From NCBI RefSeq assembly GCF_023065955.2, contig NW_026622930.1, positions 22,483,449 to 22,547,448 of the forward strand: a stretch of 64,000 bases of DNA, given 5' to 3'. The notes beneath the pieces were generated by a model. That model did not search any database. It was not told where the DNA came from and saw only the letters and a list, made by a program, of their open reading frames with translations. The stretch comes from Ursus arctos. Lineage: Eukaryota > Chordata > Mammalia > Carnivora > Ursidae. Shown piece by piece: positions 11,861 to 22,170 of this stretch. Position 1 is the first letter of the stretch. Each line of letters starts with the position of its first letter. The position numbers were made by a program, and so were the translations under genes.

Positions 11861-12045
11861 GAGACACATAGAGAGACAGAGAAGGCATGGGAAGGAAAGA
11901 AAAGAGAAAAGAAAAGAGAGGGAAAGAATGGGTGGGAAGGGGAGAGGGGAGAAAAGAGGAGGGGAGAGGACAGGAAAAGAGAAGGGAGGTGAGGTGAGGA
12001 TGGAAGAGGAGAGATAGGTGGGAGGGGAGAGAAGAGGAAAGAAGC
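11861..12045 (+). repeat. Polypurine (GA/GGA/GGAA) tract, about 185 bp
   Basis: Nearly all purine on the plus strand with only scattered pyrimidines: gaaaagagaaaagaaaagag, ggggagaggggag and similar. Such R/Y tracts can form intramolecular triplexes. The serine/proline/phenylalanine/leucine-rich frames on the minus strand are products of this composition, not proteins. Confidence 0.93.
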
Positions 12046-13800
12046 CATAACCCCAGTCTGCACCACCTGGCTTTGTTATTATATTTGGTCATTCAAGTAA
12101 TGATGAGGCCCAGACCTGTTTGCCTTAAAAATAATAGGCAAACCCATTGCCTCAGGTAATTGAGCTGCAGTTAGAAAGACTACTCAAAGCCCCCCTTAAA
12201 AATTACTGCTTTGAGATAAACCACAGGACTGTAATTCTATATTTGAACATACATTTTAGGTGTTCTTGGGTTTTGAACTATAGTTTGGGCTATGCTTTGC
12301 CACCTGTCTCTACTCTTATTTTACTAAATCGCGGGGGTTCCCATTCTTTCAGTGCCTTGATTAGTAAAGTCAGTGCAAGTCAAGGATTCCAGCCACTTTC
12401 CTTGGCACCCTGTGTTAATACTCATTAAAGCTTAAGCAATTCAGAACCAGGGACAGCTCCCTGTCTCCCAAAGCAAAGGAGGATTGCAGACCTCAACCTT
12501 AGCTCTGCCATTTTAATCATGCATGGAGTACATCAGAACACAAAGCAAATAATCACCTTTGTTCAATGGAGAGGTTTTAAGCAGTGAGTGAATAGTATCA
12601 CCCACATCCTTGGAATTTAAAAGATAATTTCAAAACACATACTTTACCAAAAGGCATCCAGCCATATTTGTCCTTTCAATCATAATAAAAAAGGACACTG
12701 TTCAAATCAATTCAAATAATCACTATGTGTCAAAGATATGCCCTGTTGGGATATTTCTGCCTAGTGATCTGTGTTGGCAAATACTGACTGAAGCAACCAG
12801 ATGTCAAATATTTCTTACCTTTAGCATAAAGTCGACAGAGGCAAATTCTCTGAAATTCTAGAATGTAAAATTTTCTAGAGTCTGGGATTAAGAAGGATAT
12901 ATAAATTCTTGCCAGTATCAACTTTACAAATATTTCCTAAAAGTCAATTACGTTTCATATCACAGCTGAATAGGAATATGTCTCAAGGAAAATAAAGTTT
13001 TAAGAAATGCTCCAATTAGTCTTCTTTGCTCCCCCATCCCCAAGGTAAATTGTGGTGCTATTTAAAAGGGGACAGTTAATCTCTAGATATAGATATCCAA
13101 TTATATGCATTATACAAAAAGAAGGAATAAGAGTGCTGTGGTGAGTAAGCACATCAAGTTGTATGGCTTAAAATTAAATGTTAGGATAGTCCCCTTACCA
13201 AGAGACAAAAGAGAAGACCTCTTGCATTATTATTTATAAGTTCTCTCCCTATAGACCTACTGTGAAGTTTTACTGAGTTTATCCATAAACTGGCCATTTG
13301 GAGAATCTAGGAAATAACTAAGTATCTCTGGTTAAAGAATGGTTATGACCTTTTCCAAAGCTCTTCTACACCACTGTCTACTTGGCTCTGCTTTCCCGTC
13401 CTGTGCTGCACCAGCCTTCCAGCGTTGCCATCTGTCAGCTTTTGCCTATAACACGTGAAGCCTCTTAACTCTCTGAGTATCATTTTAGATCCTATTTTTC
13501 AGGTTAAAAGCAGTAAATTGCAGATGGCAAGTGTTTCTTTTTTTTTTTTTTTTTCCTTCTCTTTCCTTGAGATTATTGAAAGCTGGGGTAATTTTGTCGT
13601 GAGTCACATTAAAAAAAGAACAAGTGATGTTATACAGCACCTACTCAACATGAATATGTGCAAAGAACAGCCATCCATTCAGCAAAGGAGGGAGGGATTT
13701 TGCTTTGCTTTAAGTGACAGATTTTGGAGTGAGAGAATGTGTGTAGTTCAGTGTGCCCTGTAAGCACAGTCAGATACTGTGTGAGGATGCAGGTGATAAA
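12046..13800. other. Unassigned non-coding DNA
   Basis: AT-rich with a T18-type run near 13538-13554. No gene, RNA or confidently named repeat. Frames of 60-100 codons here have no recognisable features. Confidence 0.45.
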
Positions 13801-13821
13801 AAGGAAAAAAAAAAAAAAAAG

Positions 13822-13965
13822 CAACACATTTGTTGGAGCACCTACAATGTGCTGAATTATGCAAAGCACTACATAGAAATGGATTCACTAAAAAAGCTGA
13901 GAAAGGGGAGATCCAGGTCAGAGAAAGGGCTAAACTCGTTATGGCAATGACGGTTTCACTCACAG
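13822..13965 (+). repeat. Old dispersed repeat ('ttgagcacctactatgtg' family)
   Basis: 'catttgttggagcacctacaatgtgctgaattatgcaaagcac' matches the common mammalian text 'tatttattgagcacctactatgtgccaggcac'. It begins after an A18 run (13803-13820). The family name is not resolved from memory. Confidence 0.4.
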
Positions 13966-16205
13966 ACAAAACTAAGATTAAGAATTTGTGTCAAGAGGGT
14001 TTTTTTTTTTTTAATTTTTCCTTTTATATGTTTATTTTAAATTTCTGAGCTTAAAAATTCCAGCTTCAACTTAACTGTTGAAATTTAAGAAGCCCCTGAA
14101 ATAACTTCCATTGTTTGAAATTCGGGCCATTTGTAAGGATCCTTGAAGGAGTGGTATGGTAGCAGAGGTTAAAGAGTGACAGGGAGAAGTTGTAGATAAT
14201 GCTGGAACCCAGAAAGGAAGAGGTTGCCCCAACTTCTAACCGGCTGTGGGCGTTCCCTCCAAATCAGGTCACTTTACTGTGTCTCAACAGGATCTAAAGA
14301 GGCCTGGGTTGATAATACTTATGATTTCTGGTAGCATTATATCCTATAACCCATCTCTTTTTAAGGGACTTTAATTTGAAGTTCTCAGTAGATGGCATTT
14401 GAAAGTTTCTCCGGTCTTGAATACTTTAACTGACTTAAAATTACCCATGGATGATGATTCCTCACTGGAGTCATCCTGTGTCCTCAATTCCTGCTATAAC
14501 TTTCAGAATGTAGCATGAGACACAGATGTAGATAAATAGATCTATTTAATTATGTTGCTACCCTCAAAGTTGGGCACTGACCAATGATGAATCAACATAT
14601 GTAAGACACAGACACAGCTAGGCAGCAAAGCAGAGTGCTTATGAGGTAGGTAGGTGAAACAAGTTAATTTTAGTAGATAATAACATTAAACAACATATTC
14701 CAATGAATATTTCTTTGTTTGGGTTGCAGCAGTAAAAACTTAGATCAGCTTCATTCATCATAAAATAGGTTGTGAGGTTCTCAGTAGGATTTCTAACTCA
14801 AAGTTATCCCACATTAGCCAGTTCATTAATCTCACTATTGATATGCAGTAGTTCCTTAAAGCATCAACATATCAATTAGTAATAATGTCTATGGTTTAGA
14901 AAGGTGTAGGGTACCTTATCAGAGCCTTTCCTACACAACTCCAATGGAACAGGGGCTTTAGTTGTAGAGAAGTAGGAAAAAGTACTTCCCAGAGAGGGTA
15001 AATCTAGAGGCAAGTCTCTAGGCATAAAGGAGAGGGAAAAACTTAACCATGCATCTCAGTAAGAGTGGAGTAAGGAGCTGAAAATGGAAGGATATGATGG
15101 AAACTGAGACAAAAATGGTTATCTTTCAATGTAACCAAAAGCACAATTTAAAAAATGAGGACCCATTTCCAATAGTGCATTTTTACTCAATTGCAATCCC
15201 CATCTCATCCTAGCACAGCAGCACTTCCGGAAAAAAAGAAAACATTATGCAAATAGACAATTTCTCAATTTCCAAGTGGCAATAGGTGAAAAGTGGTGCT
15301 TACTATGGTCCATCACAAACACCATTCTTCTATAAAGCATTTTTCAAGCCCAAAGTAATTCTCAAGACTTTTACTCTAAGTCCTCTTTTGTATTTTCACT
15401 TCCCTCTCCTCCATTATCCTTCACAACAAAGTACCCTGAGTTGTTTGTTTGTTTTTTGTTTGTTTGTTTGTTTTTATCAGTCTAATAGGAAAGAATTTCC
15501 TATTAAGAATTTCAAATAGTTGTTGATGTGAATTTTGAGTCACTTACTTGTCAAATAATGACACTTATCTCTGGGGGCTCCAAAAGGTTTCAGGAGTGTT
15601 TCCCGAAGTAGTGATAGGACAACTACTACAACCCAGATAGAAAATCTACTAATATGAGCTCTTTTGGCTCATATCACTACACCACATGTCAGCATGAGGA
15701 TTTGCTGCTTTCTTTAAATGTGCAAACACAAAAGTGAGTTGCAAGACCAGTTTATGCTGGTAAAAACAAAACTAAACCAACAACAAAACCCTAGAATTCT
15801 GGAAACCTAGGTTAGCCAAAAAGCAATCCCAGTGTTGTCCATTTCTTTTCTGGTTTCCACAGTGATTCCAGGCTAGCTCAGGCTGGTAAAGGTTCCTATC
15901 CACTTCCAGAAGTCACTGTGCTTGATCAGAAAATATTCTTCTTTGAAAAGACAACCTGATATACATTTAGATTCAGTGCTAAAATCAAAGTAAAAACATT
16001 CAGATATATAGACTAACAATGCCATCATTTTTCTACCTTGCTGTATAACTCGAAAAGCAATAAAGATTTAATTAAGACCTAAAGGGTTCTAAGCATGCCC
16101 TCTCTCCAAGCAGAGGAAGAACTTTTACTAAAGGAAAAAGCAACATAACAGATATCAATTAATAGCAAAATAAGCAGAAAAGTATCACAAACTTAGATAA
16201 TCCCT
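13966..16205. other. Unassigned AT-rich non-coding DNA
   Basis: No gene is seen. A (TTTG)n run lies near 15447-15473 and a T12 run near 14000. A short overlapping frame at 15286-15519 runs through the TTTG repeat and is not coding. Confidence 0.45.
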
Positions 16206-16612
16206 AGCCATGGTTCCTAACCAAGAGCAATTCCGCAATGTCTGGTAATATTTTTTTAAAGATTTTATTTATTTATTTGAGAGAAAGTGACAGAGACAGA
16301 GAGAGAGTGAGCACAACGGGGAGAGGGGCAGAGGGAGAGAGAGAATCCCAGATTTCCTGCTGAGCATGGAGCCTGATGTGGGGCTTGATCTCAGCACCCT
16401 GAGATCATGACCTGAGCTGAAACCAAGAGACGGACTCTTAACTGACAGCCACTCAGGCACCCCTCTGGTAATATTTTTGATTGTCACAATGAGGGAGATA
16501 TTACTGGCATCTAGTGGGGAAAACCACAGGAATGCTCCTATGCATTCCACAAGGCACAGGACAGCCATTTACAATGAAGGATTATCTGGCCCACAAGGTT
16601 AGTAGTAGTGAG
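16206..16612 (+). mobile_element. MER20-type hAT fossil, split by a SINE
   Basis: The left part, 16206-16255 (ttcctaaccaagagcaattccgcaatgtctggtaata), joins the right part, from 16464 (gattgtcacaatgaggg...tactggcatctagtggg...aaggcacaggacagcc...attatctggccc). Together they match a MER20-like non-autonomous hAT-Charlie element (ggttctcaaccagg...aatgtctgg...tgctactggcatctagtggg...gcacaggacagcc). The SINE at 16256-16463 interrupts it. Strand follows the 'ggttctcaacc' orientation. The family name is from memory. Confidence 0.75.
16256..16463 (-). mobile_element. CAN-SINE, antisense, with 15-bp TSD
   Basis: Tail-to-head copy: aagattttatttatttattt, GA-rich segment, 'gatgtggggcttgatctcagcaccctgagatcatgacctgagctg', 'cactcaggcacccc'. 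It is flanked by perfect 15-bp repeats (tctggtaatattttt) at 16241-16255 and 16464-16478, so it was inserted into the MER20-type element. A short gap in the head (actgacagccactcagg) shows decay. Confidence 0.95.
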
Positions 16613-16715
16613 GAGGAGACCCTGGCATAAGGAAAATGAAAATAAGAATGAAGTAATGACAGAGTGAAATACCAGTGCAAGTCACTGCTGACAATTTTAA
16701 ACAGTCTTCTTCACC
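16613..16715. other. Short unassigned spacer
   Basis: About 100 bp of unique sequence between the MER20-type fossil and the next SINE. Confidence 0.4.
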
Positions 16716-16733
16716 TGGATTCTGTTGACTTCT

Positions 16734-16948
16734 TCTTCTTCTTCTTTTTTTTTTTTTAAGATTTTATTTATTTATTTGACAGAGATAGAGACAGCCAGTG
16801 AGAGAGGGAACACAAGCAGGGGGAGTGGGAGAGGAAGAAGCAGGCTCATAGCAGAGGAGCCTGATGTGGGGCTCGATCCCGGAACTCCAGGATCACGCCC
16901 TGAGCCGAAGGCAGACGCTTTAACCGCTGTGCCACCCAGGCGCCCCAA
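16734..16948 (-). mobile_element. CAN-SINE, young, antisense with 18-bp TSD
   Basis: A (CTT)n/T tail, then aagattttatttatttatttgacagagatagagacagcc, 'aagaagcaggctcatagc', 'gggctcgatcccgg', 'gccctgagccgaaggcagacgc' and 'gtgccacccaggcgcccc'. Perfect 18-bp direct repeats (tggattctgttgacttct) lie at 16716-16733 and 16949-16966. It is in the same young head subfamily as the copies at 10881 and 38146. Confidence 0.97.
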
Positions 16949-17068
16949 TGGATTCTGTTGACTTCTGAAATTTTTACTTTTTCCTGGCTCTGTGAATTCC
17001 CTCAGAATCTTGCTCCTAAATTTGTCTTCACAGTCTTGTTAGTAAAATAACATCGCGCTAAGCACAAC

Positions 17069-17190
17069 GGAAGGGAGGAAGGAAGGAGGAAGGAAGGAAG
17101 GGAGGGAGGGAGGGAGGGAGGGAGGGAGGAAGGAAGGAAGGAAGGAAGGAAGGAAGGAAGGAAGAAGGAAGGAAAGGAGGGAGGAAGAAA
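17069..17190 (+). repeat. (GGAA)n-(GGGA)n-(GGAA)n tetranucleotide tract
   Basis: About 120 bp of pure purine: GGAA units, then about seven GGGA units, then about ten GGAA units and a decayed end. Inverted relative to the CCTT/CCCT tract about 1 kb downstream. Confidence 0.97.
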
Positions 17191-17418
17191 GTACCTATTA
17201 TACACATTTGAAAAAAGAAAAAAAACAGAATCGTTGGTAAATGTTCTTGTTGTGGTATCTTTTTTGTTGTTTACCCTGCTTCCTAAATCTGAAGTCAAAT
17301 TATAAAATTCGATTTTCTATAGGTACAACAATTTCAGAATGTTGATCTTCATCTCAGTGCAGCAATTAACATACCTTCCAAAACACAACGAAATATAACC
17401 TCTTAACGCACTTAGTAA

Positions 17419-17420
<2 letters not shown>

Positions 17421-17469
<49 letters not shown>
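17421..17469 (+). repeat. T49 homopolymer
   Basis: Forty-nine consecutive T with no SINE or LINE body on either side. Length this long is usually unstable or an assembly estimate. Confidence 0.97.
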
Positions 17470-17470
<1 letters not shown>

Positions 17471-17484
17471 TTAACAGTAAGAGT

Positions 17485-17725
17485 ATTTTAGGAAGGGTTA
17501 AGATTGCAGGCTCCAGAATCAGATTTTCTGATCTAACTAGCTATGTGATCATGGCAAACTAATAAATTCCATGCAAGCTTTATTTTCCACATCTGTAAAA
17601 TGGGTACTTTAATAGCACTTATTTTTTGGAGCTGTTGTAATGATTGAATTAAAATACCCATGTAAAGTCCTTCCACTGGTATCTGAATAGGTAATCACTT
17701 AGCACTTTCTTGTCATGGTAGTTGT
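17485..17725 (+). mobile_element. MIR SINE, nearly full length
   Basis: Follows MIR order: 'gggttaagattgcaggctccagaatcagattt', 'actagctatgtgatcatggcaaac', 'ttttccacatctgtaaaatggg', 'tagcacttat...ttgtaatgattgaatt', 'catgtaaagtcctt', 'cacttagcac'. Old and diverged but clear. Confidence 0.85.
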
Positions 17726-18128
17726 TTAATATCTATAATGGAGACTTTGGCTTATTTGGCTTAAAGAAATAAAGCCCCTTATTCCTTTAATGAAGAAGAC
17801 ATAAAGCAAGGAAGATATTTTTTATAAAACTTAAAAAATACAGCTTCCCAGAAATTTGGGTCACATTATTGAGAACATTCTTGGATAAAAAGTAAAATCG
17901 GTACATTCCATCAGAATAGATGAATACCTCAGTGTTTGTGACTATGTTTGATGTGTTAAGTGAAGTTATAATGAAGAAAATACTCAATACCAAATCATAC
18001 TAAATCACACATATGGAAAATGATTCACTTTTAAGTTTTCTTTCAATCCTCATTTCCTCATAGAGAAATTTGGTGCTTACAAGTCCTTAAGAGTTTTGTC
18101 AGACTTATCAATTTCCTCTCTTCTCTCT
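17726..18128. other. Unassigned AT-rich DNA
   Basis: Nothing recognisable. It lies between the MIR and the pyrimidine tetranucleotide tract. Confidence 0.4.
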
Positions 18129-18129
18129 C

Positions 18130-18222
18130 TTCCTTCCTTCCTTCCTTCCTTCCTTCCTTCCTTCCTTCCTTCCTTCCTTCTTTCCTCCCTCCCTCCCTCC
18201 CTCCCTCCCTCCCTCCCTCCCT
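18130..18222 (+). repeat. (TTCC)n-(CCCT)n tetranucleotide tract
   Basis: About thirteen TTCC units followed by about nine CCCT units, all pyrimidine. Its reverse complement reads (GGGA)n then (GGAA)n, almost the same as the core of the 17069-17190 tract. Confidence 0.97.
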
Positions 18223-18731
18223 TCTCAATAGAAGAGCAGGACTTGGTTTTTGGTAGACTACAAAATATACCTAATATATAATAACGTTTTCTTATTGTTT
18301 ATCTTTACCATTATCTTTTATTTATGAGAAATGCTGCTGATTTTCCATTTACCTTACAGTTATATATTTTGCTTTTAAAATGAATATATTTATTTTAAGT
18401 AAAATAAATAGGCTTAAAGAAGACAAGTATATAGTAGCACAGGCGACAATGGGTATGACAAAAACGGTGGTGGTGGTATTCAAATGGCATGAGAATAAAA
18501 AGTACTGCACAACCCTTTTGCTCATCTTAGAATGAGTGCCAAATCTTGTACATTCCATGGGTTTTTGTATAGTCTATATTTTGTCTATCATTTTGCTTAA
18601 TATTCAAAAAAAGAATATAGGAAATATTCATTATCTTCAAAAGCTAAATACATTTTTTAGGTTTGGAAGTGTCTTGTGATGGATCCATCCATTCTAAAAC
18701 ACGGTTTTAGATTTCTATTCTCCAGTTGCAG
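18223..18731. other. Unassigned AT-rich DNA
   Basis: No gene or repeat recognised. It includes a (GGT)n patch near 18466-18477. Confidence 0.4.
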
Positions 18732-18867
18732 GCAGATGCTCACCACAAAGGAAGCGAGGGTCAAGGGTGAAGAAAGGATGCTCCGTGTGACACCAATTTT
18801 CTGTGATGAGGCGGAAAAAGTCCAGAACTTCACAATGAGCAGGATGCCACCACCTCTTGAAGGAAAG
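18732..18867 (+). other. Candidate exon or conserved block (weak)
   Basis: A 136-bp stretch has an acceptor-like left edge (ctattctccagttgcag, with a second AG three bases on) and a donor-like right edge (gaaag|gtaacc). It is open in one frame, retains CpGs (aagcgagg, ctccgtg, gaggcgg) and has balanced composition unlike its AT-rich flanks. The peptide is rich in charged residues and I do not recognise it. It could equally be a non-coding conserved element or chance. No neighbouring exon was found. Confidence 0.2.
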
Positions 18868-19084
18868 GTAACCCCCGAGGTGGCCTCTTGATCTTTGTAC
18901 ACTCACAAGCAATCCACAGGGGAAAATAAAGAGAGAATGCAAACGTGTCCAGCAAACTGACATTCTGCAGGTTTTAGGCTGGTCTGCCCATCAGTCCAAG
19001 AATGAAGATCCCGTTTTACAAATAAAAGTGAAGACATTTTACTTGCATTTATTTAGCTGAATTTGATCGCACTTCAAGACCATC
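18868..19084. other. Unassigned DNA
   Basis: No recognised element. Confidence 0.35.
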
Positions 19085-19300
19085 TAAATAATAATCATAA
19101 CACTGTTAATATAATGATAGTAGCTTGTATTATTCTGTGCTTTTTAATCTTTAAGTCCTTTTGCCTACATTACCTCTTTGGATCTTCAGAGGGTCTCATG
19201 ATGTAGGCAGGGCAGGTATGATGGCAATTTTACAGATGAGAAAACTGCAGTCTAGAGAGGTTAAATGAGGTCCAGAAAGGCCAAGCCACATATCAAACTT
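19085..19300 (-). mobile_element. MIR SINE, antisense
   Basis: 'acattacctctttggatcttcag', 'catgatgtaggcagggcaggta' and 'aattttacagatgagaaaactgcagtctagagaggttaaatgagg' follow the MIR reverse complement (cctatgaggtaggta.../...ttttacagatgaggaaactgaggctcagagaggttaag). Confidence 0.75.
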
Positions 19301-20667
19301 CCTACAGCAGCCTGGCAGGTATCATAAATGTGTGAATAAGCTTGCCATAATAAAACACGGTGTGATGGGGCCCGAGGCAAAAGCTGAGTTCACATGACCC
19401 ACCAGAAAACATTCATAATTTCATATGTTTAAAAAAAATACATGTTGCCAAACAGTACATGTTTCTGGGGCAGATTTTATTCTCAGGAAAGCAGTTCACT
19501 TCTTCTGGTTGTCAGTGAAGTTGGGGCTACACGGCTTGTGTTTCCACAGCACTAGAAGGGCCATTCCAAAATAACCAAATGGAGTTGTGCAGTACACAAC
19601 TGTACCACTGTCTCTAAACTACCCTAGTTTATAGATGTATAAGAAAATACAGAATAATCAAGTGAGGTGAGTGGCACAGGTGAGTACTAAGGGGTATAAG
19701 ATCCACATGGGAAAGACTTGGTGGGTTGCTGGGTAGCCCCATGCTCTTTGCATCATGGCGAACTCTGCCTGCCCATAGTCCTGTTCAGAGAGCCCCAGAC
19801 AAGGCAAGCAGAGTCATTCAGATTTCATCGGTGAGGCTGCTGTTCCTTCCAAGTCTAGACTGTCAGCTTCATGGTGATTCAGTCTTAACGTTTTCTCTTC
19901 AGGGTTTCTACCAGGCTTGGGCTTGTGCATTTCAAATACAAAATAAACTGAAAAAATGCACTGAGGAGATAAGGGTGGGGGGAGGGGCGAATCTCTAATA
20001 AGTTAGCAACGCATAGTTTATTAATATATCCTTAAGAAGACAGGTGATGAAGAGGTCTTCCTAGGAAAAATGTTAGAGATCTTTGAGCTGTATACCCTCG
20101 CAACCCAGGAATCAGTGAGCTAACCTGGGTTTAGATTTTCCTCGTGATAACATTTCAGTAAAAGTGATTGAGGTCCTTCAGTTGAAAGTTCCCAAGACAG
20201 AGATCTCACTGACATATTAAGCATTTACACAATAGCTCAATGGGTAGAATAAATGCAAGGTTAGGAATTTTCTGCTCTGATTGCCTGGAAACCAACTCAC
20301 TCTCTCTCTCTCTCCAATAATAGTAATAGTAATAATAGTTACTACAACAAATAATAATAATAGCTTATCTCTGAAGCTTGCTTGTAAGTTGCCTCCCTTC
20401 CTTAAATGCATACATAATCATATTTCTAAATTTGTCATACTCCTTTTTCCAAACAAAGGAAGAAAATCTTGCTTAGATTTCAAAAATCATTTGATGAAGA
20501 TGGAGGCATGTTTTGAAAACAGTTGTGTTTCAATAGCTTTAGACAGATATACTGAAGTTAGGGTGTGACTAGCCAATTGTTAGGCTGTGTGTCAGCAAGA
20601 TAATCAGTTTCTTGGGATCCCAGATGGTTGTTACTGGTCTTGAACTAGTTGACTACAAATAAAGTTC
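19301..20667. other. Unassigned non-coding DNA
   Basis: No gene. A (TC)n then (AATA/TAG)n low-complexity patch lies near 20299-20362. A 90-codon frame at 19726-19998 is not recognised. Confidence 0.45.
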
Positions 20668-20732
20668 AAAAGCATTCTCTCTGTGCTCCTAGCGCGTAGC
20701 ACAGTAAATGATTATGAAATGAAAGAATAAGA
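20668..20732 (+). repeat. L2 LINE 3' tail fragment
   Basis: 'tgtgctcctagcgcgtagcacagtaaatgattatgaaatgaaagaa' parallels the L2 end 'tccccagcgcctagcacag...aataaatg.ttgttgaatgaatg'. Confidence 0.55.
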
Positions 20733-21329
20733 AAGAGCACAGTGTTTGCCGAAATCCCTGTTCAAAACAGCAAGTGGCTCATAATTGAAAACAGACCCAA
20801 AGACATAATATGGGAAAATTAAAGTAGCTAGAGAGAAAAAAATTAGGGATGAAATATGCCTAATTATGAGCACAGCTGTTTTAGGAGGACAGGAGTAATT
20901 TTTTTAACTTTTATTTCCAATTAAAAAAAAATGTAATGAGAACGTGTTACTTTTACTGTATGAAAACATAAAATGATATTTTTGAAAGGAAAATAAAGTA
21001 TATTGGCTTCCAAAAGTTGTGAGTTAGAAAATTTAAGGTGTCATAAATTCATTGACAATATAACGGAGAGACCTAGGTTGAGTCTTTGCACTCTAGGCCA
21101 GTCTTCTCAGCCATCACAAGGCTTTTTGACACATTTGTGGTGGCTGGATCCACCCTCAAAGGACCTCACACATAGGTGAGGTTCCCATCTCTCAGAGGCT
21201 GGCTTCTATGAGGACCTGCATGTTTGAGCTCATAATGTGAGCTGGCCCTTGGTTAGGCCTATTTGATAAAATATTGTAATAAGTAAATATCTTCTGTTAA
21301 CTAGCAAAAGATTTCTCAAAGCCTGACCA
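20733..21329. other. Unassigned AT-rich DNA
   Basis: No gene or confidently named repeat is visible. Confidence 0.4.
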
Positions 21330-21495
21330 TGTATTTTTAAAAGATTTTATTTATTTATTAGAGAGAGAGAGAGAGTTCACGGTGCGGGGGAGGGTTAGAG
21401 GCAGAGGGAGAAGCAGGCTCCCCACTGAGCAGGGAGCCCAACATGGGACTTGAGCCCAGGACGCTGAGATCATGACTGAGGCACCCAGGTGCCCC
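21330..21495 (-). mobile_element. CAN-SINE, antisense, internally deleted
   Basis: Tail (aaaagattttatttatttatt), GA-rich segment and 'gaagcaggctccccactgagcagggagccc' are present. However, 'gagatcatgactgaggcacccaggtgcccc' lacks the roughly 35 bp normally between 'catgac' and 'gagccacccagg'. Ten-bp direct repeats (agcctgacca) lie at 21320-21329 and 21496-21505. The loss removes part of the internal Pol III promoter. Confidence 0.93.
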
Positions 21496-21569
21496 AGCCT
21501 GACCAGACTTTTAAACCGAAGAACTTTCAGAAGAATATTTTCCTTTTTATGGAGTAGGCAACTCCTCAA

Positions 21570-22170
21570 AAACTAGTTGCACTAAATGTTTCTCTTCGCG
21601 TGAAGCATCACTCATCGCCTGTGTCACGGCACTGGAATCTTGAACCCGTATTGATTTACCAGCTCGCTTAGTGGCTGCCACGTGGCGTCTGCCTTCATTT
21701 AAGGGACTGGGGGTTTCAAATGATTTTGATTTTTGAGTAAAATTTTAAATTGTGTAACAAATTCAGTTTGCCTTCTTGAAGTTTATGCTGCTTGTCTTTA
21801 ATGAGGCTATAACTTCTTTTAATTCTTTTTTGCTCTAATTGGGTTAATGGCATCTGCAGAGAAACAGCAGCCCTTATTTTTAGCTCGTGCGGTGGGTCTC
21901 CTGGGGGTGGCTGCATCTCGGCGGCAGCCAGGTCAGATAGCAACATGCATGGAAGGTGGAGAATAAGACAGGAGCGGGAGTGCGAAGTGGAAGCTATGGC
22001 TAGATGCAAGGAGCTCCTGCCTCTTTGTCTGGATGTCACTCTGTGTGGGAACATGTCCAGGAATTAATTGCGGGTGACAGTCAGATCTTCTCTCACCCTT
22101 ACTCAGTGCGAAAACAGGCTTAAGAGAAGTGCCGAGTGCTTCTGCCAAACCTCTGTTTCTGCACCTTCCA
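21570..22170. promoter_or_regulatory. CpG-retaining candidate regulatory element
   Basis: About 600 bp of unique sequence keep roughly 15-18 CpGs, including cttcgcgtg, a CACGTG E-box in gccacgtggcgtc (about 21679-21684), ctcgtgcgg, ctcggcggc and gagcgggagtgcg. AT-rich homeodomain-like cores (ttttaattc, ctctaattggg, ggaattaattgcgg) also occur. This mixture resembles a developmental enhancer or small promoter. Inferred from composition; orientation and target unknown. Confidence 0.3.

Noticed and set aside
11823..12092. Two S/P/L/F-rich minus-strand frames
   Set aside because: Produced by the polypurine tract.
16725..16961. 78-codon frame with an R/E/G-rich peptide, also seen at 38113-38322
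   Set aside because: Translated SINE sequence. The same peptide recurs because the same SINE recurs.
17002..17298. Minus-strand frame rich in S/L/P/F
   Set aside because: Translation of the GGAA/GGGA microsatellite.
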